A stretch of DNA of 64,000 nucleotides, from the NCBI RefSeq assembly GCF_900112375.1, contig NZ_FOLS01000002.1, positions 303,096-367,095 of the forward strand. Direction: 5' to 3'. The number at the start of each line of letters is the position of its first letter. Within the stretch, counting starts at the first letter, position 1. Below are positions 35,733 to 45,130 of the stretch, piece by piece. This DNA is from Pseudomonas citronellolis. Lineage in GTDB: Bacteria; Pseudomonadota; Gammaproteobacteria; Pseudomonadales; Pseudomonadaceae. A model generated the notes under the pieces. The model had not been told where the DNA came from. It ran no database searches and worked only from the letters and a program-made list of their open reading frames with translations. The translations under genes were made by a program, and so were the position numbers.

Positions 35733-37289
35733 TCAGGTGATGGCGCCGATCTGCCAGGGCACGAATTCGTTCTGGCCGTATCCGTGCAGTTCGCTCTTGC
35801 TGCGTTCGCCGGAAGCGATGCGCAGCATCAGGCGGAAGATGTGCTCGCCGCGTTCCTCGATGCTGGTGGAGCCGTCGGCGATGCCGCCGCAGTTGACGTC
35901 CATGTCCTCCTCCTGGCGCTCCCACAGGCGCGAGTTGGTGGCCAGCTTGATCGACGGCGAGGGCGCGCAACCGTAGGCCGAGCCACGCCCGGTGGTGAAG
36001 GCGATCAGGTTGGCGCCGCCGGCGACCTGGCCGGTGGCGGAGATCGGGTCGTAGCCGGGGGTGTCCATGAACACCAGGCCGTGGGCGCGCACCTGCTCGG
36101 CGTATTCGTAGACGTCCACCAGGTTGCTGGAGCCGGCCTTGGCCACCGCGCCCAGGGACTTCTCCAGGATGGTGGTCAGGCCGCCGGCCTTGTTGCCGGC
36201 CGAGGGGTTGTTGTTCAGCTCCGCGCCCATGCGTTCGCAGTAGGCTTCCCACCAGCGGATGCGGGCGATCAGCTTCTCGCCCACTTCGCGGCTCACCGCG
36301 CGGCGCGTCAGCAGGTGTTCGGCGCCGTAGATCTCCGGGGTTTCCGAGAGGATGGCGGTGCCGCCGGCACTCACCAGGCGGTCCACCGCGTTGCCCAGCG
36401 CCGGGTTGGCGGTGATGCCCGAGTAGCCGTCGGAGCCGCCGCACTGCAGGCCCACGGTCAGGTAGCGCGCGCTGACCGGCTCGCGTTGCACGCGGTTGGC
36501 CATGGGCAGCAGGCTCTTCACCTGCTCGATGCCGCTGGCCACGGTCTTCGCCGTGCCGCCGCTGTCCTGGATGGTGAAGGTGCGCAGCTGCTCGCCGCTG
36601 CTCAGCCCCTGGGCCGCCAGCAGGTCGGGAATCTGGTTGGTCTCGCAGCCCAGGCCGATCATCAGCACCGCGGCGAAGTTCGGGTGTATCGCATAGCCGC
36701 CGAGGGTCCGGCGCAGCATGGCCAGGGCCTCGCCGCCCGGGTCGACGGCGCAGCCCACGCCGTGGGTCAGGGCCACCACGCCGTCGACGTTGGGGTAGTC
36801 GGCCAGCGCGGCGGGGTTGATGTCGCGGCGGAAGTGGTCGGCGATGGCCCGCGCCACCGTGGCCGAGCAGTTCACCGAGGTGAGGATGCCGATGTAGTTG
36901 CGCGTGGCGACGCGGCCATCGGCGCGACGGATGCCGAGGAAGCTCTCTTCACGCAACGGCGCTGCGGCCACGGCATCGACGCCGAAGGCGTAGTCGCGGG
37001 CGAAGTCGCCCATGGCCAGGTTGTGCACGTGGACGTGTTCGCCGGCCTCGATCGTCCGGCTGGCGAAGCCGATGATCTGGCCGTAGCGGCGCAGCGGCTG
37101 GCCCGCCTCGATGCGCCGGGTGGCGACCTTGTGCCCGGCGGGGATCGCCTCGCGCAGCTTCAGCCCCTCCCCTGCCAGCTCAAGGCCGGCGGGCAGGGCC
37201 AGGCGGGCGATCAGCACGTCGTCCAGCGGGTTCAGGCGGATCACGGCGTTGGCGGTGCTTGGCCCGCCGGTTCTGCTTATCAGTTCCAT
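35733..37289 (-). CDS. UxaA/GarD-family sugar-acid dehydratase
   Basis: This 518-residue dehydratase removes water from a sugar acid to give a 2-keto-3-deoxy acid. It has the N-terminal SAF domain (about residues 15-95, HKVATRRIEAGQPLRRYGQI) fused to the large UxaA domain, as in galactarate dehydratase (GarD) and altronate dehydratase. Conserved parts include RNYIGILTSVNCSATVA, GLGCETNQIP, LQCGGSDGYSGITANPA and GCAPSPSIKLATN, which carry the metal-binding His and Cys residues of the family. The substrate (galactarate, altronate or a pentonate) is not fixed by the sequence; the neighbouring GguC-like protein favours a pentonate or related acid. GAGG precedes the ATG (37287-37289). Confidence 0.88.
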   Translation of the reverse strand: MELISRTGGPSTANAVIRLNPLDDVLIARLALPAGLELAGEGLKLREAIPAGHKVATRRIEAGQPLRRYGQIIGFASRTIEAGEHVHVHNLAMGDFARDYAFGVDAVAAAPLREESFLGIRRADGRVATRNYIGILTSVNCSATVARAIADHFRRDINPAALADYPNVDGVVALTHGVGCAVDPGGEALAMLRRTLGGYAIHPNFAAVLMIGLGCETNQIPDLLAAQGLSSGEQLRTFTIQDSGGTAKTVASGIEQVKSLLPMANRVQREPVSARYLTVGLQCGGSDGYSGITANPALGNAVDRLVSAGGTAILSETPEIYGAEHLLTRRAVSREVGEKLIARIRWWEAYCERMGAELNNNPSAGNKAGGLTTILEKSLGAVAKAGSSNLVDVYEYAEQVRAHGLVFMDTPGYDPISATGQVAGGANLIAFTTGRGSAYGCAPSPSIKLATNSRLWERQEEDMDVNCGGIADGSTSIEERGEHIFRLMLRIASGERSKSELHGYGQNEFVPWQIGAIT

Positions 37290-37317
37290 TACAGCAACCT
37301 CACATCGACGGGCCGGC

Positions 37318-38637
37318 TCAGGCCAGCCCGCGCTCACGGTAGTCGATCAGGCTGGAGAACAGCACCAGGCCGAGGGCCATCACGACGAAGAAGATCAGGG
37401 CCAGGAAGTAGGAGCCGGTGAACTGCACGATCAGGCCGATGAGGATCGGCACTATCACCCCGACCATGTTGCCGCCGAAGTTCATGCTGCCGCCCAGCAC
37501 GCCGGCGCGCGACTTGCCGCCGAGGATCGCCGGCAGGCACCAGTACATGCCGCACCAGCGGATGAAGAAGAGCGCGACGCAGAGCAGCGCGATGACCCCG
37601 GCGGCATCGGCGGTGTAGGCCACCAGCAGGATGCACAGCGAGGCGATCATGGCCGAGCCGGCGAACATGCTGCGCATCACCCGGTTCGGCGCGCCGCCGG
37701 CGGCCTTCCACTTGTCGGCCAGCCAGCCGCCGACCAGTTCGCCGACGAAGCCGCACATGAAGATCAGGAAGGTCGCCCCGCCCATGGCCTTGATGTCGAG
37801 GCCGTGGGCCTGGTGCAGGTAGCTCGGCATCCAGGTCATCAGGCCGTAGAACACGCTGTTGTAGCACATGTACCCGCAGATCATGGCCAGCACCGAGCGG
37901 TCGCGGAGCATCTCGCGCAGCACCGCCTTGCGGCCCTGGCCATGCTCGCGGGCAGCGGCCTCGTTGGCCTCGCGGATGTGCCGCAGTTCTTCCTCGTTCA
38001 CCCCGGGATGTTCGGCGGGGTTGTTGCGGATGTACCACCAGGCCCAGAGGCCGACCACCACGGTGCCGATGCCGGCGATGACGAAGGCGGTGCGCCAGGA
38101 GCCGAACCAGGAAATCAGCCCGGCGATGATGATCGCGCCCAGGGCGGTGCCCAGCGGTGCGCCGCCGTCCACCAGGGTGGCGCCGCGGCCGCGCTCGTTG
38201 GGCGTCAGCCAGGCGCCGTTGAGCTTGGCCCCGGCGGGCATGATCGGCGACTCGGCGACGCCCAGGCCGATGCGCGTGGCCAGCAGCAGTATCCAGTTGT
38301 GCGAGGCCGCGCCCAGGGCCTGGAAGCTGCCCCAGGCGACGGTGGCGATGCCGACGATGTTGCGCGCCTGGAAGCGGTCCAGGAGCATGCCGGCGGGAAT
38401 CTGCATCAGCGCGTAGGACCAGAAGAACGAGCTGAGCAGCAGGCCTTCCAGGGCCGGGGTCAGGTTGAATTCCTGGGAGATCAGCGGCAGCGCCACCGAC
38501 AGCGAGGCGCGGTCGATGTAGTTGATCGCCGCGAGCAGCAGCAGGAGCAGGAAGATCCGCCAGCGCACCGTGGTGGCCTGGGCCACGCGGGCGGGAGCGA
38601 CATCGGCGTACAACGTCTGGGCGTTGGTGGTTTTCAT
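37318..38637 (-). CDS. MFS sugar-acid transporter (anion:cation symporter family)
   Basis: This 439-residue major facilitator has twelve segments and resembles the GudP/GarP/DgoT group of D-glucarate, galactarate and galactonate symporters. Typical parts are NYIDRASLSVALPLI in segment 1, FFWSYALMQIPAGMLLDRF, and GLGVAESPIMPAGAK. It would import the substrate of the dehydratase encoded 28 bases downstream of its stop. The N-terminus carries a 27-residue cytoplasmic lead. It lies in the middle of the operon, about 100 bases after the GguC-like gene, and is probably controlled by the divergent LysR protein. Confidence 0.9.
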   Translation of the reverse strand: MKTTNAQTLYADVAPARVAQATTVRWRIFLLLLLLAAINYIDRASLSVALPLISQEFNLTPALEGLLLSSFFWSYALMQIPAGMLLDRFQARNIVGIATVAWGSFQALGAASHNWILLLATRIGLGVAESPIMPAGAKLNGAWLTPNERGRGATLVDGGAPLGTALGAIIIAGLISWFGSWRTAFVIAGIGTVVVGLWAWWYIRNNPAEHPGVNEEELRHIREANEAAAREHGQGRKAVLREMLRDRSVLAMICGYMCYNSVFYGLMTWMPSYLHQAHGLDIKAMGGATFLIFMCGFVGELVGGWLADKWKAAGGAPNRVMRSMFAGSAMIASLCILLVAYTADAAGVIALLCVALFFIRWCGMYWCLPAILGGKSRAGVLGGSMNFGGNMVGVIVPILIGLIVQFTGSYFLALIFFVVMALGLVLFSSLIDYRERGLA

Positions 38638-38738
38638 GGCCGTCTCTTTCTTATGTTTGTTATGGGCACCCGCGCGGCCATGGCCGTGCGGGTGGACGTA
38701 GCGCGGCGGCGGAGCCCGGCCGGGGCTCCGCGCGTCGC

Positions 38739-39737
38739 TCAGAGCGGGACGACGCCGCCGGCGGCGAACACCGGCTCGACCTGCTCGATGGCATTGACCA
38801 GCGGCTCGCCGAACTCGGCCAGGCTGATCTCGAAGCGGTCGCCCGCCCGGGTGCGAACCCCGTCGGCGAAGGACAGCGTGGCAGTACCGAAGAAGTGCAC
38901 GTGCACATCGCCGGGGCGGAGGAACTGGGCGTACTTGAAGTGGTGGTACTCCAGGTTCTCCAGGCTGTGGCACATGTTGTCCTCGCCGGAGAGGAAGGCC
39001 TTTTCCCAGACGACCTGGCCGTCGCGCAGGATACGGCTGCGGCCTTCGAGATGGCGCGGCAACTCGCCGACCCGCAGCTCGGGCCCGTAGGAGCAGCTGC
39101 GCAGCTTGGAGTGCGCCAGGTACAGGTAGTTGCGGCGCTCCATCACGTGGTCGGAGAACTCGTTGCCCAGGGCGAAGCCCAGGCGGTACGGCCGGCCATC
39201 GTCGCCGATCACGTAGAGGCCGGTGAGTTCGGGCTCCTCGCCGGCATCCTCGGCGAATTCGGGGACGCGGAAGGCGCCGCCGGGCGGCACCACGATGCTG
39301 CCGTCGCCCTTGTAGAACCATTCCGGCTGCACGCCCACCGAGCCGGGTGCCGGACGGCCACCCTCGATGCCCCAGCGGAAGATGCGCATGGTGTCGGTGA
39401 GGGCGCTGTCGTCCTCGTCCTTCTGCTGGTGCATCTTGTCGCGGGTGGAAGCGCTGCCCAGGTGGGTCAGCCCGGTGCCGCTGATCAGGCAGTGGGCGGG
39501 GTCCTCGTGGTCCAGCGGCGGCAGTACACGGCCGGCCTCCAGCAGTTGGGCGTAGGTCTCGGCGCAAGGCTCGCTGCCGCGCGCCAGCACTTCGTCGACC
39601 AGGCTGCGGTCGGCGCGGATCGCCGCCAGGGCCAGTTCGCGGGTGCTGGAGCAGTCGCGCAGGGTCTCGACCTGCTGGCCTTCGACGACGCCGACCCGGC
39701 GGCAGCCCTGGTCGGTGAGGAATTGGATCAGTCTCAT
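38739..39737 (-). CDS. GguC/AraD1-type fumarylacetoacetate hydrolase-family protein
   Basis: This 332-residue protein belongs to the FAH superfamily, GguC/AraD1 branch, found with sugar-acid operons. FAH-family metal and catalytic motifs occur in GLTHLGSASTRDKMHQQ, PEWFYKGDGSIVVPPGG, and VIGDDGRPYRLGFALGNEFSDH. Some members dehydrate 2-keto-3-deoxy-pentonates to alpha-ketoglutaric semialdehyde, which would link the dehydratase and the semialdehyde dehydrogenase of this cluster. That assignment is inference; other members have lyase or unknown roles. It is the first gene of the minus-strand operon, with its ATG (39735-39737) facing the lysR gene. It lies where a DapA-type enzyme would be expected in a classical glucarate cluster. 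Confidence 0.85.
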   Translation of the reverse strand: MRLIQFLTDQGCRRVGVVEGQQVETLRDCSSTRELALAAIRADRSLVDEVLARGSEPCAETYAQLLEAGRVLPPLDHEDPAHCLISGTGLTHLGSASTRDKMHQQKDEDDSALTDTMRIFRWGIEGGRPAPGSVGVQPEWFYKGDGSIVVPPGGAFRVPEFAEDAGEEPELTGLYVIGDDGRPYRLGFALGNEFSDHVMERRNYLYLAHSKLRSCSYGPELRVGELPRHLEGRSRILRDGQVVWEKAFLSGEDNMCHSLENLEYHHFKYAQFLRPGDVHVHFFGTATLSFADGVRTRAGDRFEISLAEFGEPLVNAIEQVEPVFAAGGVVPL

Positions 39738-39863
39738 GATTCGGCTCGCATTGTTATCGTCCAACGGCCCTGCGCAGGAACCTCGTGGGAGCCACTGTAA
39801 ATTCGCGGGCAAATGCTGCCTAATGAGAGCTGCTGATTGAGCGATAACTTTTCCTTATCCCCC
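39738..39863. promoter_or_regulatory. Divergent control region of the sugar-acid cluster
   Basis: This 126-base gap separates the operon and its LysR gene. GTTATCG (39755-39761) and its complement CGATAAC (39842-39848) sit near the two ends, and an AT-richer centre (TGTAAATTCGCGGGCAAATGC) may hold the LysR site. Positions of promoters are inferred only. Confidence 0.4.
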
Positions 39864-40778
39864 ATGCTGCCCTCGCTGACCACCATCGCCTCGCGCCTGC
39901 GCCTGAAGCAGCTGCGCCTGCTGATCGCCCTCGACGAACACGGCTCGCTGCACAAGGCCGCCGAAGCGGTGGCCATCACCCAGCCCGGCGCCACCAAGGC
40001 GCTGCACGAAATCGAGTCGACCCTCGGCGCGACGCTTTTCGAGCGCACGCCCAAGGGCCTGCAGCCGAACGACCTGGGACGCTGCGTGATCCGCTACGCG
40101 CGGCTGATCCACACCGACCTGGCGCACCTGCGCGAGGAAATGCTGGGCATCCTCCAGGGCCACGGCGGGCGGCTCTCGGTGGGGGTGATCATGGGCGCCG
40201 TGCCCATGCTGGTGGAGGGCCTGGCGCGGCTGCGGCACAAACAGCCGGAGCTGTCGGTGGAAATAGTCGAGGACACCAGCGCGCGCCTGCTCAGCCTGCT
40301 CGACCAGGGCCGCCTGGACCTGGCCATCTGCCGCACCAGCGTCAGCCGGCGGCCGGACAACTACGAATGCCGGGCCCTGGAACAGGAAGGCCTGGCCCTG
40401 GTGGCCAACCCGCGCCACCCGCTGGCCGGGGCGGATTCGCTGGAGCTGGCCGACGTGGCCGCCTACCGCTGGGTGGTGTTCCCGGTGAACATGCCGATGC
40501 GCCTGCTGCTGGAGCGGGAATTCCGCGAAGCCGGGCTGCCTTTCCCGCCCTACCCCGTCGAGACCTCGTCCACTTTCACCACCCTGAGCCTGCTGCTGGA
40601 GGACGAGGCGCTGGTGGCGCTGATGCCGGTGGACGTGGCGCGCGTGGGCCTGGATGCAGGGCTCATCACCCGCCTGGCGCTGAACGTGAAGACGCGCAGC
40701 GAACCCTACGAAGTGGTCACTCGCAAGGGCGCCAGCCTGTCGGTGCCGGCGCAGTTGCTGATCGACGAATTCGCCTGA
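39864..40778 (+). CDS. LysR-family regulator of the sugar-acid cluster
   Basis: This 304-residue LysR protein has its helix-turn-helix at about residues 10-65 (LIALDEHGSLHKAAEAVAIT, then PGATKALHEIESTLG) and an effector domain starting near GGRLSVGVIMGAVPMLVEGL. It resembles the GalR/CbbR-like LysR proteins that control galactonate, gallate or aromatic pathways in Pseudomonas. I place the start at the ATG at 39864; a TTG at 39837 would add nine residues with a slightly better ribosome site. Divergent placement beside the operon suggests it senses the sugar acid or a keto-deoxy intermediate. Confidence 0.9.
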   Translation: MLPSLTTIASRLRLKQLRLLIALDEHGSLHKAAEAVAITQPGATKALHEIESTLGATLFERTPKGLQPNDLGRCVIRYARLIHTDLAHLREEMLGILQGHGGRLSVGVIMGAVPMLVEGLARLRHKQPELSVEIVEDTSARLLSLLDQGRLDLAICRTSVSRRPDNYECRALEQEGLALVANPRHPLAGADSLELADVAAYRWVVFPVNMPMRLLLEREFREAGLPFPPYPVETSSTFTTLSLLLEDEALVALMPVDVARVGLDAGLITRLALNVKTRSEPYEVVTRKGASLSVPAQLLIDEFA

Positions 40779-40779
40779 A

Positions 40780-41772
40780 TCAGGCCTGGTCCAGCAACCA
40801 CCGGCAATAACGCTCCACCCCCTCCTCCACGCCCAGCATCGGCGCGCGGTAGCCGGCCTCGCGGAGGAAGGCGATGTCGGCGCAGGTGTAGCACTGGTAC
40901 TTGCCGCGCAGGCTGTCGGGGAATTCGACGTATTCCAGTAGTCCCTGGGCGATGGCCTGCTGCAGGTCCAGCGGCTGTTGGTCCTGCTGCGCGCGCAGGC
41001 TGTTGATCACTGCCAGGGCCACGTCGTTGAACGGCTGGGCGCGGCCGCTGCCGAGATTGAAGATGCCGCTGCGCCCGGGGTTGTCGAGGAAGTGCAGGTT
41101 GACCCGCGCCACGTCCTCCACCGAGACGAAGTCGCGCAGGTGGCCGCCGGCCGGGTAGTCGCCGTATTCGCCGAACAGTTGCACCTTGCCGCTGGCGCGG
41201 AACTGCTCGAAGCAGTGGAAGGCCACCGAGGCCATGCGTCCCTTGTGCTGTTCGCGCGGGCCGTAGACGTTGAAGTAGCGCAGCCCGACGACCTGGCTGT
41301 GCGCCTGCGGCAAGGCGCGGCGCACGCGCTGGTCGAAGAGGAACTTGGAGTAGCCGTAGGCGTTCAGCGGCCGCTCGTACTCGCGCAGCTCGCGGAAGTC
41401 GCGCCCGCCGCCGTAGACCGCCGCCGAGGAGGCATAGAGGAAGGGCACGCCCAGTTTCAGGCTGGCCTCCAGCAGGTCGCAGCTGTAGCGGTAGTTGTTG
41501 TCCATCAGGTAGCGGCCGTCGCCTTCCAGGGTGCTGGAGCAGGCGCCCTGGTGGAACAGCGCGCGGACCACGCCGAAACCGCCGCGGGCGTAGCGTTCGA
41601 CGAAGTCGCGCTTGTCCAGGTAGTCGGCGATGTCGCAGTCGGCGAGGTTGCGGACCTTGTCGCCCTCGGTCAGGTCGTCGACCGCGATGATTTCGGTTTC
41701 ACCACGCCGGTTCAGTGCCTTGACGAGATTGCTGCCGATGAAGCCGGCCGCCCCGGTGACGATGATGCTCAT
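40780..41772 (-). CDS. hldD: ADP-L-glycero-D-manno-heptose 6-epimerase
   Basis: This 330-residue short-chain dehydrogenase-fold enzyme epimerises ADP-D-glycero-D-manno-heptose to the L-glycero form, the last step in making the heptose of the LPS inner core. The NADP-binding loop is [13 protein letters not shown] (residues 5-17), the catalytic motif is Tyr139-x3-Lys143 in AYGYSK, and the substrate region has [26 protein letters not shown] lies about nine bases before the ATG (41770-41772). It converges with the lysR gene (one base between stop codons). The next block of genes matches the P. aeruginosa order beyond it. Confidence 0.94.
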   Translation of the reverse strand: MSIIVTGAAGFIGSNLVKALNRRGETEIIAVDDLTEGDKVRNLADCDIADYLDKRDFVERYARGGFGVVRALFHQGACSSTLEGDGRYLMDNNYRYSCDLLEASLKLGVPFLYASSAAVYGGGRDFRELREYERPLNAYGYSKFLFDQRVRRALPQAHSQVVGLRYFNVYGPREQHKGRMASVAFHCFEQFRASGKVQLFGEYGDYPAGGHLRDFVSVEDVARVNLHFLDNPGRSGIFNLGSGRAQPFNDVALAVINSLRAQQDQQPLDLQQAIAQGLLEYVEFPDSLRGKYQCYTCADIAFLREAGYRAPMLGVEEGVERYCRWLLDQA

Positions 41773-41881
41773 GTGGGAACACTCCCCTGGGGAGAATGGA
41801 TTGCCCACAGGCTATTGCGCGCATCGCCGGCGGCCTTTGATATAAGGCAGGAAAAGATAGCTCGCTAACGAAATACCCGAC

Positions 41882-42166
41882 TCACGGCCGGTCGTTGTGC
41901 CCCAGGTCGCGCTGCGGGTCGATGCGGTCGCGCACCCGCTGCTTGAGCACCTTGGCCTCGGGGAAGCCGCCGTCGACCTTGCGCTCCCAGATCTGCTCGC
42001 CGTCGCAGGTGATGCGGAACACCCCGCCGGTGCCGGGCTCCAGGCTCACCCGGGCGAGGTCGTCGGCGAAGGTGCTGAGCAGTTCCTGGGCCAGCCAGGC
42101 GGCGCGCAGCAGCCACTGGCACTGGGTGCAATAGGTGATGACGATTTCCGCTCTGGGCTGGCTCAT
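41882..42166 (-). CDS. SelW/SelT-like Rdx-family protein (Cys form)
   Basis: This 94-residue thioredoxin-like protein belongs to the SelT/SelW/SelH (Rdx) family. The redox motif near the N-terminus is TYCTQCQW, with Cys13 and Cys16 in place of the Cys-Sec pair of mammalian SelW. The C-terminal half has GGVFRITCDGEQIWERKVDGGFPE, typical of the family (given here as parts: VFRITCDGEQIWERK and GGFPEAK). Members are thought to act in thiol redox reactions with glutathione; the bacterial partner is unknown. The ATG (42164-42166) lies 66 bases from the divergent plpD start. Confidence 0.9.
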   Translation of the reverse strand: MSQPRAEIVITYCTQCQWLLRAAWLAQELLSTFADDLARVSLEPGTGGVFRITCDGEQIWERKVDGGFPEAKVLKQRVRDRIDPQRDLGHNDRP

Positions 42167-42232
42167 GGCGACCGGGCTCCTGCTCTGGGATGCCTATAAT
42201 AGCCGCCTGGAAGCCCGATCGGACCCCGCCCC

Positions 42233-44419
42233 ATGCGCCGCCTGCTGTTCGCCCTGCTGCTGCTCCTTCCGCTGTCCACCCTCGCCGCCGGGCACCCGCC
42301 GAAGATCGGCCTGGTGCTGTCCGGCGGCGCCGCCCGCGGCCTGGCCCACATCGGCGTGCTCAAGGCCCTGGACGAACAGGGCATTCACATCGACGCCATC
42401 GCCGGGACCAGCATGGGCGCGGTGGTCGGCGGGCTCTATGCCGCCGGCTACACGCCCAAGGAACTGGAGCGCATCGCCCTCGGCCTGGACTGGCAGCAGG
42501 CGCTGTCCGACTCGCCGCCGCGGGTGGACGTGCCCTTCCGGCGCAAGCAGGACGACCGCGACTTCCTGGTCAAGCAGAAGCTCAGCTTCCGCGACGACGG
42601 CTCTCTCGGCCTGCCCCTGGGCGCCATCCAGGGGCAGAACCTGACCATGCTCCTGGAGAGCCTGCTGGTGCACACCAGCGGCACCCGCGACTTCGACAAG
42701 CTGGCCATCCCCTTCCGCGCCGTGGCCACCGACATCGCCACCGGCGAGAAGGTGGTGTTCGACCGTGGCCACCTGCCCCAGGCGATCCGCGCCAGCATGT
42801 CGATCCCGGCGGTGTTCGCCCCGGTGGAGGTCGACGGCAAGCTGCTGGTGGACGGCGGCATGGTCGACAACATCCCGGTGGACGTGGCGCGCAGGATGGG
42901 CGTCGACGTGGTCATCGTGGTCGACATCGGCAACCCGCTGCTCGAACGCAAGCAACTGACCACCGTGGTCGACATGCTCAACCAGTCGGTCACCCTGATG
43001 ACGCGCAAGAACTCCGAGGCGCAGCTGGCCACCCTGAAGCCCGACGACGTGCTCATCCAGCCGCCGCTCAGCGGCTACAGCTCCACCGACTTCGGCCGCG
43101 TGCCGCAGCTGATCGACGCCGGCTACCGCGCCACCAGCATCCTCGCCACGCGCCTGGCGGCCCTGCGCAAACCCCGCGACCAGGAGGCCGTGGCCCTGGC
43201 CGAGGCGCGCACGCCGGACGAGCGCACCCCGGTGATCGGCAGTATCCGCGTGGAGAACGACTCCAAAGTCGGCGACGAGGTGATCCGCCACTACATCCGC
43301 CAGCCGCTGGGCCAGCCGCTGGACCTGGAGCGCCTGCAGAGCGACATGAGCACCCTCTACGGCCTGGACTACTTCGACCAGGTGCAGTACCGCGTGGTCC
43401 GCGAGAAGGACGGCAACGCTCTGGTCATCCATGCCCTGGGCAAGCGCAGCGGCACCGACTACCTGCGCCTGGGCCTGAACCTGTCGGACGACTTGCGCGG
43501 CGACAGCACCTTCAACGTCGGCGCCAGCTACCGCGTCAACGGCATCAACCGCCTCGGCGCGGAATGGCTGACGCGCCTGCAGATCGGTGACCAGCAGGAG
43601 CTCTACAGCGAGTTCTACCAGCCGCTGGACGCCGGCTCGCGCTACTTCGTGGCGCCCTACCTGTTCAACGAGGCGCGCAACGTCGAGGCCACCGACAACG
43701 ACGACCCCATCGCCGAATACCGCCTGGAGCGCTACGGCTACGGCCTCAACCTCGGCCGGCAGATCGCCAACAACGGCGAGATCCGCCTGGGCGTGGCCCA
43801 GGCCTTCGGCAAGGCCGACGTGCGCGTGGGCCAGCGGGACCTGCCGGACTTCCATTTCAACGAAGGCTACGCCGAGCTGAAGTACTCCTTCGACACCATG
43901 GACAACGTCGACTTCCCCCGCGAGGGCGAGGACATCCAGGCCGGCTACCGCGAGCACACGCCGTCGCTGGGCGACGACGACCGCTACCGCCAGTGGGAAC
44001 TGCGCCTGGACAAGGCGCTGAGCAGCGGGCCGAACACCTGGGTGCTCGGCGGCGGCTACGGGCGCACCCTGGACGACGCCGACGTGGTGGTGTCGAGCTT
44101 CCTGCTCGGCGGCGCGCGCGAACTCTCTGGCTTCCGCCAGGACGCCCTGGCCGGGCAGAACTACAGCCTCGGCCGGGTGATCTACTACCGGCGCATGACC
44201 GAACGCTCGTTCCTGCCCCTGGACTTCCCCTTCTACCTCGGCGGCAGCCTGGAGCGCGGGCGGGTGTGGAACAACGACAACAGCTACGACACCGGCTACA
44301 TCAACGCCATGAGCATCATGCTCGGCTTCGAGACGCCGCTGGGGCCGCTGTCGTTCAGCTACGGGTTGAACGATGCCGACGAGCATGCGGTGTACCTGAA
44401 CCTGGGGCGGAATTTCTGA
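42233..44419 (+). CDS. plpD: Patatin-like type Vd autotransporter phospholipase PlpD
   Basis: This 728-residue protein combines a secreted lipase with its own outer-membrane pore. A signal peptide (to about residue 19) is followed by a patatin domain (about 24-320) with oxyanion loop SGGAARGLAHIG, nucleophile Ser60 in GTSMG, and catalytic Asp207 in VDGGMVDN. A POTRA-like segment follows (about 335-410), then a 16-strand beta-barrel of the BamA/Omp85 type ending YLNLGRNF with a terminal Phe. PlpD of P. aeruginosa is a class A1 phospholipase that binds phosphoinositides and is a candidate virulence factor. The gene is monocistronic here, divergent from the SelW-like gene. Confidence 0.94.
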   Translation: MRRLLFALLLLLPLSTLAAGHPPKIGLVLSGGAARGLAHIGVLKALDEQGIHIDAIAGTSMGAVVGGLYAAGYTPKELERIALGLDWQQALSDSPPRVDVPFRRKQDDRDFLVKQKLSFRDDGSLGLPLGAIQGQNLTMLLESLLVHTSGTRDFDKLAIPFRAVATDIATGEKVVFDRGHLPQAIRASMSIPAVFAPVEVDGKLLVDGGMVDNIPVDVARRMGVDVVIVVDIGNPLLERKQLTTVVDMLNQSVTLMTRKNSEAQLATLKPDDVLIQPPLSGYSSTDFGRVPQLIDAGYRATSILATRLAALRKPRDQEAVALAEARTPDERTPVIGSIRVENDSKVGDEVIRHYIRQPLGQPLDLERLQSDMSTLYGLDYFDQVQYRVVREKDGNALVIHALGKRSGTDYLRLGLNLSDDLRGDSTFNVGASYRVNGINRLGAEWLTRLQIGDQQELYSEFYQPLDAGSRYFVAPYLFNEARNVEATDNDDPIAEYRLERYGYGLNLGRQIANNGEIRLGVAQAFGKADVRVGQRDLPDFHFNEGYAELKYSFDTMDNVDFPREGEDIQAGYREHTPSLGDDDRYRQWELRLDKALSSGPNTWVLGGGYGRTLDDADVVVSSFLLGGARELSGFRQDALAGQNYSLGRVIYYRRMTERSFLPLDFPFYLGGSLERGRVWNNDNSYDTGYINAMSIMLGFETPLGPLSFSYGLNDADEHAVYLNLGRNF

Positions 44420-45130
44420 GGAAGCCCTGCTCCGGCTGGCGGCGGATAACCGCGAACGGTTATTCGCCCTACGGTCGGGCGCGGGTGTAGAAGCAACGGT
44501 CTTGCCGACTGCGCCAGCGCGCTCTTCGTAGGATGGGTTGAGCCTGCGAAACCCATGCGGCCACGGTGATGGGTATCGCTTCGCTCACCCCATCCTACGG
44601 GGTGTGCGGTGGTGTAGGAGCGCGCCCTGCGCGCGATATCGCGGGCAGGGCCCGCTCCTACAGGTCGCCGGGAGGCACGGTATTCCTTCCCCTGTAGGAG
44701 CGGACCTTGTCCGCGATAGCCGGACATCCCGGCGCGATTCGCGGATGAGATCCGCTCCTACCGTACGGGCGGGCACGGCTTCTCGTAGGAGCGAGCTTGC
44801 TCGCGAATGAGCCCCGCAGCGGAGTCTGTTCGCGAGCAAGCTCGCTCCTACGAAGAGCCCTCCGGCGTGACCTGCAAGACAGTTGCGCCTACCGCAGCCC
44901 CCTAACCCTCTCCCGGAGGGAGAGGGGACCGTTCGGCGTGCTCGGGGAGATTGGAGTTAGCCGGAGAGTAAGGATTCTCCGGCTGAAACCTCACTCCCAG
45001 CCGGCACGTACTGCCCCCTCTCCCTCCGGGAGAGGGCTGGGGTGAGGGGAAAGCCCAACACCAAGTCTCCCCGGCTTCAGGCAACAAAAAGCCCGGCACA
45101 AGGCCGGGCTCCGGGTAAACCGGGGATGCT
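44420..45130. repeat. Large repeat cluster between plpD and the FimV-like gene
   Basis: This 711-base gap holds at least seven repeat modules in a row: the GCGGATAACCGCGAACGGTTATTCGC dyad (44442-44467); a GTAGGATGGG palindrome (44527-44599); REP hairpin GCCCTGC type (44613-44661); REP doublet with GGACCTTGTCCGCG (44694-44761); REPIN GAGCTTGCTC type (44785-44851); and two CCCTCTCCC hairpins (about 44904-44925 and 45015-45036). The terminator of the FimV-like gene comes last. No gene is supported. It is the densest repeat collection in the window. Confidence 0.85.
45086..45110 (-). terminator. Rho-independent terminator of the FimV-like gene
   Basis: On the minus strand, GCCCGGC (45103-45109) and GCCGGGC (45091-45097) form a seven-pair stem around a five-base loop, followed by TTTTTG (45085-45090). 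It lies about 20 bases beyond the stop codon. Confidence 0.85.
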
